From assembly GCA_027186245.1 (NCBI GenBank), contig CP114500.1, forward strand, positions 8,594,501 through 8,658,500: DNA of 64,000 nt, in the 5' to 3' direction. This DNA is from Coriaria nepalensis (lineage: Eukaryota; Streptophyta; Magnoliopsida; Cucurbitales; Coriariaceae). Below the pieces are notes generated by a model, which saw nothing but the letters and a program-made list of their open reading frames with translations, did not search any database and had not been told where the DNA came from. The translations under genes were made by a program, and so were the position numbers. Shown here piece by piece: positions 22,750 to 32,453 of this stretch (position 1 is its first letter; every line of letters starts with the position of its first letter).

Positions 22750-23365
22750 TTATATGGTATCGATCTTAGAATCAAATTTTGTCGGTATGCTAACCAACAT
22801 CTTATCTACCATCATCTTTTCAATGACTGGTTCTCCCAGCACCTTCATCTGGTTGGTGACTTCTTTCATCCTTCCAGTATAGTCTTTGATGGTTTCATTC
22901 TCCTTCATATTTAATCTCTCGAACTCTCTTTTAAAATTTAGGAGTCTAATACTTCTAACTCTTTCTATACCTTGGAATTCTGTTTTCAGAATCTCCCATG
23001 CTTCTTTGGCAGTCTGAATACCCATGATACATGAAAATAGTTTGTCTTATATTGCTGATTGAATAATATATAATGTTTTTGTAGTTATTCTATTTTTCAG
23101 TCTTGTGTTTCCCAATTTGCTCTAATGTGTAGTCCACGTCTTCGGTTGGAGCTGTGTATCCTTCTTCTACTGAATCCCACAAACCAAAAGCAGCAGATAT
23201 GTGGTCATTCTTGGTAACCAAAACTGATATCCTTCCCCTTTGAATACTTAAGGTGGAGGCAAATTTACACCATTTGATGCCATGGTAAATCTGTGAGCTT
23301 TTGGTTGAGTATTTTGAGTAGAGTCTAAGTGTTTTCGTTTTTAAAACTATCTCCCACAACTTGTG
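22750..23365 (-). pseudogene. Copia-type gag fragments
   Basis: Two open stretches interrupted by stops near 23030-23090. The first (to about 23090) has TKNDHISAAFGLWDSVEEGY, the second (23025-22750) has AKEAWEILKTEFQG, LNFKREFERLNMKENETI and VSIPTKFDSKI. This is the usual N-terminal copia capsid region. It is truncated before any zinc knuckle or protease. Confidence 0.78.
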
Positions 23366-23376
23366 CTCTGATATCA
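23365..23376 (-). promoter_or_regulatory. Primer binding site of the nested copia element
   Basis: On the minus strand TGATATCAGAGC follows directly after the LTR end. It differs at one position from TGGTATCAGAGC, the complement of the plant initiator tRNA-Met 3' end, the common primer for copia reverse transcription. Confidence 0.8.
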
Positions 23377-24069
23377 TGTTAGAATTCGTGCTGGAAGCAT
23401 CGATCGAGAGAAAGAAAAACAGAGAACACTTTTGATAAACTTTTTCAGGAAAACTTTCTAACTACTTTTCATTAAGAAAGTAAAAGATTAAATACAAGAT
23501 AATAAACTACAAGTACATGAATAGAAAAACTATTTAATGCACCCTTATAATCAAGATCAAATCTGAATTTCTATCACCATACTTTTCTTACACCACTTAC
23601 AAAGCAATACAAAAAATCTTTTCTAGAAAATCTGGAAAAGTACAACTACTAAAACAAAATGGAGCTCCAACTTGAATTTGAGTTTCACGCCTCCAAAACT
23701 CCTATGATCAGCAACAAGGAACATATACTTCATGTCAAACTTGTTGGCATGATCAAACCCATCGTATGATTCAAACTTGACTTCTGACTTATTCTTTAAG
23801 TAAACTAGAATAAACTAACATTGAAGTCGTCGACTCATATAGCCTTTGACCCATCGACCGTGTCGATCCATCGAGACTGTCAACCCTTCGAGACTTTCGA
23901 CCCCGTCGAGCCTGTCGACCCATCAAGACTATCTCAAACTTTTAAGCTAAGAACACTCGTCGACCCTGTCAAGCGGTTGACCCTGTCAAGCGGTTGACCC
24001 TTCGAGCCTGTCGACCCGTCAAGCTTGTTAAACCCCTTCAAGCATTCTCAAACTAACTTAATTCTAACA
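23377..24069 (-). repeat. 5' LTR of the nested copia element
   Basis: 693 bases bounded by the perfect 9-base inverted ends TGTTAGAAT and ATTCTAACA. It contains an internal cluster of GTCGACCC/TCGAGCC-type short repeats, including a perfect doubled 17-mer near 23960-24000. No matching 3' LTR in the window. Confidence 0.82.
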
Positions 24070-24095
24070 GCTTCAAACTGCTCTTGAAGCCACTG

Positions 24096-24964
24096 CTAAT
24101 GACTCCATCTTTGCTCTTCGAAAGGCTTCACAAATTCTAACATGATGAACTTTCCGTAAGAACCAGTAAGCCCCAAGAATCCTCTCAATTTCTTGATTGT
24201 TCTTGGTAAGGGCCAATCTGACATAGCTTGTAACTTCTTAGGGTCAGCTCTTACTCCACTGCTTGAGACCCAATGGCGAAGGTAATCTACTTTGCTGACA
24301 CCAAATCTGCATTTTGACGTCTTAGCATAAAGTGTATTATCTTTCAAAGCTTGTAACGCTAACCTGAGGTGTTGTTGATGCAGTTCAATGGAGGAGCTAT
24401 AGATGAGTATATCATCAAAGAAAACCAGGATGAACTTCTTCAAGTATGGCTTGAAGATGGTGTTCATGAGTGACTGGAATGTAGAGGGGGATTTGTGAGC
24501 CCAAATGGCATAACCAGAAATTCATAGTGCCCCTCATGCGTACGAAATGCAGTCTTGGGGATGTCTTCTGGCCTCAGTCTGATCTGATGGTACCCTGTTC
24601 TGAGGTCCAACTTGGAAAAAGCCTTGGCATTGAAGAGTTCATCCAGCAGTTCGTCCACCACAGGTATTGGGAATTTATCCTTAATTGTTTGCTCATTTAA
24701 GGACATGTAATCTATACACATGCGCTAGCTTCCATACGTTTTCTTGACTAACAGAACTGGTGAAGAATATGGGATCTGACTATCCCTTATAACTCCTGTT
24801 TTCAAAAGATCTTGTACAATCTTTTCAATTTCTCCTTTTTGATAAAAAGAGTATCTATATAGCCTGACTAAGATAAAGGATGGTCCCTCTTTGAGTGTGA
24901 TTTGATGATCTAAGCATCTCGATGGTGGTAGTTCAGTAGGCTCTTTGAACACTTGCATATTCAT
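24096..24964 (-). pseudogene. Gypsy reverse transcriptase, broken
   Basis: Reverse transcriptase remnant on the minus strand. Visible motifs: [46 protein letters not shown] and the palm-box FFDDILIYS (the usual Y-x-DD with Phe), then RGFLGLTG. Three small lesions are readable: a one-base frameshift at the protease/RT junction near 24950, an in-frame TAG at about 24722-24724 at a position where the family has Trp, and a one-base loss near 24490 just after PFGLTN. Translation breaks off after EEQRWSH, where the copia LTR is inserted; RNase H is absent. Confidence 0.85.
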
Positions 24965-25451
24965 CTACAACTTTCTGAATCCAATCTGGTAGCTGCTGTT
25001 GAGTTGTGGTAGGTTGCATTGAAATTTGTAGCAATAATCCTTTCTGCATCTTCATGAATTTATCGAAAGAGTTTATCGATAGGAGCTTGAATTCCTGCCA
25101 ATTGAAGTCTTTTCGCCCCCATTGAAACTGTCGAGTCAAGGCATCTAGATCCCATAGAATTGGACCAAATGACTTTAACCACGAAACACCAAGGACCATA
25201 TCACAACCTCCTAAGGGCAGTCCAAGTAGATCTACTACTGTCTGGAAAGACTGTTTCTTGATTGGTGTCTGTGCACAAAAGCCTTCACTTCTCAATACTT
25301 CTCCATTAGCTACTTCGACTTGCAAGCTTCTGCCATGTTCAACTTTCAAACTACACTTCTTGATTAGGTTCGAATCAACAAAGTTGTGCGTGCTGCCTGA
25401 ATCTACCAAGATTACTAATCTGTGTTTCCCAATATAACCCTCTAATCTCAT
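24950..25451 (-). pseudogene. Gypsy retropepsin (aspartic protease) region
   Basis: Open stretch with the active-site motif LVDSGSTHNFVD and the downstream LGVSWLKSFGPILWD seen in Ty3/gypsy proteases. The active-site Asp is intact, but the upstream link to gag and the downstream link to RT are both out of frame. Confidence 0.83.
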
Positions 25452-25459
25452 AGTATTTG

Positions 25460-26001
25460 CTGTCTATGACCCTGTGATTGCATTCAATGAAATTTCCCCA
25501 TCTGGAGGTTATTCTTGCACATTCACCCCTGAGATCCTCTACTGTGCCAATTTGCTTCAATTTACAGAGTTGACCAAACTAGGAATGGACGACAGCCGGA
25601 GCAAATCGTGCCTTGAGAGCCGAAAAAGTCTCCCAAGAATCTGCAATTTCAGTGCCACAAACATCTTGAAACCATTCTGAAGCCTAGCCTTCCAAAGAAA
25701 ACTGGACCGCGTTCACCTTCGCTTCATCAGGAATCTTGTATAGTTCAAAATACCGAAGAGCATTCCGCGCCCACGGTTCTGGATCTCCCGAATTAAATTT
25801 GGGTAAATCAATCTTCACATTCTTGAGGTAGGGATCTCTATTATCATGTCTCTTGCTTTCTCCTTGCCTGCCATCATTTCTGTCTCTGTTCCGATGACCA
25901 CTACCAGAATCTGATCCTCTAAGTTGTTCTGCAGGTTTCATCACCGATCTTGACATGTCATTATGCATCGATGATAGCATCATCATCATTGCTGTCATCA
26001 T
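25460..26001 (-). pseudogene. Gypsy gag fragment
   Basis: Minus-strand gag remnant with KIDLPKFNSGDPEPWARNALRYFELY and the AVQFSLEG...SEWF segment typical of the retrotrans_gag domain. A stop follows SLEG at about 25681-25683 and further stops occur before the protease. No zinc knuckle was found. Confidence 0.75.
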
Positions 26002-26158
26002 TGCTTCATCTCGTTCATATTACCATGCACGTCTCCTAGTTCATTTTCAAACCAAGAAATCAACCTTTTCTCCATTGATGCTATGGAACTGGAGAACTCA
26101 TCCCAGAAGATTTGAGATCCGCGTGTATTTTGTGCCATTAATCCTATATAATGTGCCT

Positions 26159-26170
26159 GCTATGATACGA
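26159..26170 (-). promoter_or_regulatory. Degenerate primer binding site of the gypsy element
   Basis: On the minus strand TCGTATCATAGC, a two-mismatch version of the initiator tRNA-Met complement TGGTATCAGAGC, located at the inner edge of the 5' LTR. The mismatches fit the decayed state of the element. Confidence 0.5.
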
Positions 26171-26171
26171 A

Positions 26172-26582
26172 TTATACCAATTGAATTAGGACAGTAAACA
26201 ACTGTTACTGTATTGTTCAATGAAGAACGAAAACAGAGTACAGTGAAAGCTTTAAGATTCTGATTCAAAGGGTTTTCTTCGAGGGGAAACCTACCTCCAA
26301 ACAAGCCAAGCTCGTGATTACAATGATCCAGAATGCATCTAACTACTTCTAATCTGCTATTTAACAACGAAGGCCCAACTAACTAACTTCATCTTTACCG
26401 AATTCTTCAATACCTAACGGCTACTTCTTGGCGCCAATGGAGACAGAACACGTGATGGCTTCTCTTACCTTCCGTTGCTTATCCGCGAGATCACGTACCG
26501 CGCACGTTCTTCTTTAATGAACCAATTAACGGCTCAAGATCTCTCCCCACTTCTAATCCTGACCCTCGACCGTTACATAACA
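26172..26582 (-). repeat. 5' LTR of the gypsy element
   Basis: Begins on the minus strand TGTTATGTAACGG and runs about 410 bases to the degenerate PBS. It shares its two outer parts with 21408-21515. It contains a CACGTG motif at 26449-26454. Boundaries approximate. Confidence 0.7.
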
Positions 26583-27951
26583 CATGTCGGGTAGATTTTA
26601 CACAACATGATGCTGACCATATCTTTCTATTTGTTCGGATTGATTTGGTGTGGAGCTGTGAAGTGTAGAGTCAGCCATTAGCTATTCAGTTTGAGGAGCT
26701 AGCCAGCCAGCCAGCTAGGTCTCAGCTAGGTCTCTTACTAGCAACTGACAATTTCAGAGAAATAGACATGAAAAAGTCTGTCATTAGCTGTGATAAAAGC
26801 CATCGTCGTCATCATCATTATATCAATTTTTTTTTTCTTTCTAATTTTATTGTGTTCATATGGGAATGCTATCCATGCCTCCCCCCCTCCAAAAGCAGAA
26901 TGCTGCTACTCATTTTCTTCACCCAAGTCTGCGTCAATTTACATCAACCCTTAGATGTCATAGTGTGTGACGCAGAAAACATGACATTTTGACTCCGTTC
27001 TGTTCTACCCGGATGGAAAACGCCATGAAAATTATCACCTAAACGACCAAAAAATGAGGAGAAGAAAAAAAAAAAAAAGTAGGCTAATCCGTCACCTGCC
27101 GACTACAAGTAGTTGAAATTTGATATGGGTTGAATTTTTTCCAGATAAATTTTGGGTTAGATTTAGTATCTTCTCATTAGTGGAGGTGGGTGTGATGATA
27201 TACTGCAAATTGTAACTTTCAAAATTTACATGCAGTCTAAATGTCTATACACTACAAAATCACATTTCTTCCAATCCAACAAGTTGCAGTGGGTGTGCCG
27301 CATTGGAATTCAACTCGTTTGATCCGGTTTCTGATAAATATTTTCCTCGATTTTGTTCTTATTTTCAAACATTTCGGTTAATTTCTTACCATTTTTTATT
27401 TTATTTTCTTTTCCTTTCCTTATTAATGTCAAAGTCCTCTAAACAAATCATTACAAGATCAGATAAGAGAGAGAGTCTATGATTCATAAACTAGTCCCAT
27501 TCCGTAACATCCATTTATGTACATCATTTTTCATGAGAGAAGGCTTCACTCGTCTGCATTAATTCTCAACACACCATATGGACACACGCCCATTCATATA
27601 AAGTTAGTGTGAAATCTCCAAAAAGTTCGCCACCCATCAACATAAATGATCAGAACAAAAAATTTATTTTCTGCCAAAAAAAAAAAAAAAAAAAAAAAAA
27701 TCAAAGTCATTCCCATGACCGAAAAGATTTCTTACAAATTATCTCACTATTGTTCAAATATTCATCATCTTAGTGCGTTATTCTTCTATAGCAGGAGGAT
27801 TTTAGAATCTGCTTATTAGATTAAGAAAAGAAAAGAAAAAAAAAACAATTTTTTTTTTCTAAATGAAAACACGACCCACATCATTTAAGTGTTTCAACTA
27901 CTACTATATATACATATAAATGCACATAAACTTGTTTAAAAAACATAGTTC
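26583..27951. other. Spacer and promoter of the RLCK gene
   Basis: AT-rich region with small tandem repeats (agccagccagcc and gctaggtct near 26698-26735) and an A run at 27676-27700. Open frames are short and unconvincing. A TATA-like tatatatacatataaa lies about 40-50 bases before the kinase ATG. Confidence 0.5.
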
Positions 27952-29704
27952 ATGAAACCAAACATGGGTTTCAAAAAACTAACGATGAAATCTCTAATAC
28001 CCAGTTGTCTAAGAGAACAGAGAAATCCATCCTTTAATAAAACAGAAAACTATCAACCTTATCATCAAAGGAAGCTATCACTCTCGGATGTAAGCAACAG
28101 TTCTGCATTCTCAATCATAAGTGACTTATCCAACTCTTGTATTGGTTCCAACCTCCATATTTTTAGCCTCAAAGATCTCAAAGCAATCACACACAACTTC
28201 AGCAAGAGCAATTTTATCGGTGAAGGTGGTTTCGGGCCAGTTTACAAGGGCTTTCTTGATGACAAATTCCGGCCTGGATTGATGCCGCAACCTGTTGCAG
28301 TTAAGTTGTTGGACTTGGATGGATCTCAAGGCCATAGAGAATGGCTTGTAAGTAGCTTTCGGGCTCCGTTTTTCTTTTTTCCGACATGTTCTGTTTTTGT
28401 TCAAGTGTTATTGGATACAATTTCTGATTTCTTTTTCTTTTTTTTCTTTAGGCTGAAGTGATATTTCTTGGGCAGTTAAGGCACACTCATCTTGTGAATT
28501 TGGTTGGATATTGCTGCGAGGATGAAAACCGGCTTCTTGTTTACGAATACATGGCGAGAGGGAACTTACATAACCAGCTCTTTAAAAGTATGCACCATAA
28601 AAGCTGCTTTCATAATTTCAACTAGGAAGAAACATATTTACACTTTGGCTCTGTTTTTTATTTATTATTTATTTTTTTCCTACCTTACTTTAACATGAAT
28701 TTGAATGGATGCAGATCATGCTGCAACCTTGCCTTGGTTAGTACGAATGAAAATTGCACTCGGAGCAGCAAAAGGACTAACTTTTCTCCATGAAGAACAA
28801 AAACCTGTCATTTATCGAGATCTCAAAGCTTCAAACATCTTATTAGACTCTGTATTACTCTAATTTCTCCTCTTGTTCACTTCTAAGAATTTTAAAAAAT
28901 TGGGGGAATAAGTACTAATTCTGAAGATATGTAATTTTCAGGATTATTCAGCTAAACTTTCCGATTTCGGGTTGGCAATAGACGGTCCGGAAGGAGACGA
29001 TACACATGTTACAACCCGTATTATGGGAACGGAAGGTTATGCAGCTCCAGAATACTTAATGACAGGTAATTTTGTTAGATGGTTAATTTCTAAACTAATA
29101 TTATTTGAAATTGTTATAACTTTGTCCCGATTAATTTATGATTATGTGATTGTACCATGTAGGTCATTTGACAACAATGAGTGATGTGTTTAGTTTCGGA
29201 GTTGTTCTTCTAGAGCTACTAACTGGTCGGAGATCTGTTGATATTAACCGTCCTGCTCGGCAACAGAATCTTGTAACTTGGGCCAAGCCAATATTGAAGG
29301 AACGTCCCATTCATAAGCTTGAGAGAATAATTGACCCTAGACTTGAAGGTCAATACTCCAATGAAGGGGCCAAAAAGGTTGCCCAATTGGCTTATAAATG
29401 TCTTAGTCATAGCCCTAAGTCAAGGCCTACAATGAGAAATGTGGTCAAGGTCTTGGAGCTGGTGCTTGAGTTGAAGGATGTTCCAAGCGGACCATTTGTC
29501 TATGTTGTTCAAAGCGAAGAAAAAAATGGTGAATGTGATGAGATGAAGAAGGGGAAGAAAGAGAAGAAGGAATGTGGGGCTCACGGGGATCGGATGTATA
29601 GACACCGAGTCCGGTCAATGAAGTCTCGGGCGGTTTACTCGGATACCGCTTTATATAGAAGAACTATTAAAAATAACATGTATTCTCCTAAAGAGAGGAT
29701 ATAA
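27952..29704 (+). CDS. Receptor-like cytoplasmic kinase VII, RIPK/PBL type
   Basis: Five exons: 27952-28347, 28452-28587, 28715-28851, 28942-29065, 29163-29704, giving 444 residues. Seen: kinase domain with G-loop GEGGFGPV (about 90-97), lysine of VAVKLL (K118), catalytic YRDLKASN (D213, an RD kinase), DFG (D231), activation segment ending [10 protein letters not shown], then a basic C-terminal tail rich in Lys and Arg. Known: this group (closest by recall to RIPK/PBL14 and PBL15/16) works just inside the plasma membrane below pattern-recognition receptors, for example phosphorylating RIN4 or RBOHD. Substrates here are unknown. The N-terminus has no Gly2 for myristoylation but has a basic segment and a Cys at 19 that might be lipidated. 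Exon phases are the usual ones for the family. Confidence 0.9.
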
Positions 29705-30201
29705 AATTGAATTATTCAATCCTTTTAGTTTTTTGGCCCAAAAAAAAAAAAAAATCCTTTTAATTTATTAAAAAAAGGAAATGAAAATAGATATAGAAAT
29801 AGATATAGAGATAGAAGGAAAAATAGTTCATATGTTTGTAATTTTTCTTCATATGTTTGTGTTATTCTTCTTCTTTGTACTAAACTACTACTAGCTTACT
29901 CTGCAAAAAGGTCATTACATAACACATCAGCCCAACTCGGCCCATTAATGATTTTCTTTCTCTAACAATCCAAAAGCCATGTGGCCCATAAAAAATATCT
30001 CATTGTGTATCCTGCAACCGAACAATCTAAGAATACGACAAGATCATTATCGAACACGACTTGTATTGCAAAACACACTCCAAACGTTGTCCCGCTGCCA
30101 CTACATACTGCGTACTACTAACATCACTGATTAGTGATTAAAATTTATTGATCTCACACCCATCACATTACTTATCACTCATCAGATCTAATTTAGACTA
30201 A
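29705..30201. other. Convergent 3' spacer, kinase to P450 relic
   Basis: AT-rich, with an A run near 29740-29753 and a short agatatag-type repeat near 29785-29815. No gene seen. Confidence 0.5.
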
Positions 30202-31802
30202 TTACATAGCGTAAACATGATTAGGAAGCCTAGGCTCAACAACTGCAACAAGAGGGAACTTCTTAGGCGTAGAGAGCCCAAAAATCTCTCCATATTCAAA
30301 TCCTCTTTCTTCATATTTGCTGGGAATCTCCAAACAAAGCCATGCAGAAGATTAGCCAGACTGGATTGAATAACCTTCAGCCCCAGGCTGTAACCCGGAC
30401 ACATTCTCCGTCCAGAACCGAACGGCAGAAGCTCGAAATCCTGTCCCTTAACATCGATGTTCTTACCGACAAATCTTTCCGGCCAGAATTCAAACGGGTC
30501 GTCCCAAACTGTAGGGTCCCTCCCTATAGTCCATATGTTCACAAAGGCTCTTGTGCCCTTTGGAATGTCGTAACCTGCAATTTGGCAATCCTCACGTGAC
30601 ACGCGTGGTACTAACATTGGTGCTACGGGATGCAACCGCATAGTTTCTTTTGCGATTGCGTAGATGTAGGGGAGGTTAGTTATGTCTTTTTCCTCTACCC
30701 ATCTATCTCGCCCGATTACCCGGTCCAATTCTTCATGGGCCTTTTCGAATATCTCGGGCTTTCTCAGCAGATCCGATATGGCCCATTCCATTCCACGGTA
30801 ACGCCCGAGCTTTCCGTCTCGCCGGCAATAAGATCCTAAACATCCAAAACAGACCCATTATCACACTAATTTATCAAACAAGGACTCTTACATTGAATAA
30901 AGTAAAGTCTTATCAAAATTTTCTCATTTTAATGGATAACAAAATGTCACGTAAAACATTTTACTCATTTCGGAGAAGTTTTTAAATAGTTCTGAAGATA
31001 TTTTTTACCTGAGTAAAGGCCTTGACGCCATGTCGTTGAAGCTTAACATCAAGATCAGGGTTGTCAGCAAATTCAAGCAGCACATCCTCTTTATATACCC
31101 CTGCAAATCCAAGTAATCCAGCCATGGAATCGAATCCCCTATATTCAGCACTCCACTCAGCAAGAACAGCTCGTCCAGCATCTTCTTAAACTCCTCCAGG
31201 CTCGTCCGACTTGTAGGTGTACTTCTTCCCCAACACCATTCGGCTGATCACGTTCAAGCTCAAAGTGGAAAGGTGGTCTTTCAAAACGATGGCCGAGTCC
31301 GACGCGTCGTACAATCCTTTCAGCATTGAAATCGTCTTTTCACGGCGAATGTATTCGTTGGATTCCAACCGTTTGGCGCTAAAAAGCTCCGTGAGACACA
31401 TTTTGCGGGCCTGGGGCCAATATGGGCCGTATTGGGACCAGATGATGTCGGAATAGTTGTAGGTGGTGATTCTGCCGGCTGCGGTTTTGGGCCTGTCCGT
31501 GAAGGTGACGTCGTTGGTTTTGGAATGGCTTTGGCCATTTCGACAGAGGAGGCTACGACTACGGGAAATGAGCCGAAGCGGAGTTGCATGAGGGGCCCGT
31601 ATTTTAGGGAGAGGTGGTGGATTAATTGGTGAGGGAGTTTGCCGATGAGATGGAGGTTTCCGATAATGGGCCAGTGTTTTGGGCCTGGTGGTAGGTTGAG
31701 TTTACGGTCCTTACGGTTGCGTCGGAGGTAGATGAAGAGGAGAAGCACAAGAGTTGCCAGCCATGCGGCTGAGTATGAAGCACATGACAACGGAGCTTCC
31801 AT
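30202..31802 (-). pseudogene. Cytochrome P450 pseudogene, CYP71 clan (CYP92A-like)
   Basis: Two-exon P450 layout with one intron (about 31010-30836). Seen: N-terminal membrane anchor and LPPGPKHWPIIGNLHLIG hinge, the ERR-triad KETMRLHP and the PERF motif, and the haem loop FGSGRRMCPG with its Cys. Breaks: a one-base loss just after EMAKA (near 31530) throws the first half out of frame, a second frame change near 31195 after YKSDEP, a deletion of roughly 100 bases between YIKRM and DVLLEFADN (near 31100), and another one-base loss near 30285 so that the true C-terminus ending PNHVYAM lies in a different frame. The I-helix reads AGETESS, with Glu for the usual Gly. Assignment to CYP92A rests on recalled similarity. 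Confidence 0.85.
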
Positions 31803-32453
31803 TTTTGGCGGCTACAGCTGTGAATTATCAGTTATGGGCGATGGTGAAGAGAGATACGATTAAGATAGGTATTTATAATTGGAGAATTGAAGCGAAGAAA
31901 GAAATAATTGATTGAACTATTATTAGTATTATTAGTTTTATTTTTTGTGTACGTTATGATTGGTACAAATATTCTTCCCTGTTCTTGTTTTATTCATAAT
32001 AAATAAAGAAACATGAAAAATAGTAATAAAAAAAAAATGTTAGGTACGGACAAATCAAGGTTTAGCAGGTGGGAGTGAGAGGGCTGTTGAATCGTTGACC
32101 AAGATATAGTCAGGATCTTTTCTTACACATTAATTTAGTTCTTATGTGTCCTTAATCGTATATTTATTAAATATAAAACATTGCATTTGATATATAGTGA
32201 CTGCTACAATTAAATATCATACCACGTGAGTTTCTTGCACAGATATTGGTAATATGGTCACAGTTACTTTTTGATGAACTCCACTAAGCTCGTTTGTGGG
32301 AGACATTAACGAAGGTCTTAAGGTCGTTCCAGTTATCATTGAATTTCAGACCCCCTTTTTTTTTCTTCTTCTGGTACACCTCTACATGTTACACCAGAAT
32401 ATATATGCTAGCTAGCTAAGCTTGCCAATAATCTAATCTATAATTATAGAGAC
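31803..32453. other. Spacer, P450 relic promoter and LOX 3' flank
   Basis: AT-rich spacer. The phrase ggtacacctctacatgttacacca occurs twice (about 32372 and 32474), a small direct repeat at the LOX stop codon. No gene. Confidence 0.5.

Larger units (their letters stand above)
22650..24069 (-). mobile_element. Nested 5' half of a Ty1/copia-like element
   Basis: Inserted in the gypsy element in the same orientation. It has a complete 693-base 5' LTR (24069-23377) beginning TGTTAGAAT and ending ATTCTAACA, an adjacent PBS, and gag fragments at 23360-22750 containing AAFGLWDSVEEGYTAP and TAKEAWEILKTEF, typical of copia gag (UBN2/DUF4219-type). The rest of the element, including its 3' LTR, is missing. 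Gypsy integrase resumes at about 22640, so a deletion removed the copia 3' part together with gypsy RNase H and the integrase N-terminus. The lower boundary is uncertain by about 100 bases. Confidence 0.8.
21408..26582 (-). mobile_element. Decayed Ty3/gypsy chromovirus-like LTR retrotransposon with a nested copia fragment
   Basis: Minus-strand element, reading from 5' LTR (about 26582-26172) through PBS, gag, retropepsin, reverse transcriptase, integrase with a C-terminal chromodomain-like segment, and a shortened 3' LTR (about 21515-21408). Coding parts lie in several frames with stops and indels, and the RNase H and N-terminal integrase region is missing, replaced by part of a copia element (22.65-24.07 kb). 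The order protease-RT-integrase identifies the Ty3/gypsy superfamily. The integrase C-terminus HPVFHVSLLKKK followed by a VLIKWHGQ chromodomain-like motif points to the chromovirus branch. It cannot be autonomous. End coordinates come from comparing the two LTRs and are approximate to a few bases. Confidence 0.87.
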
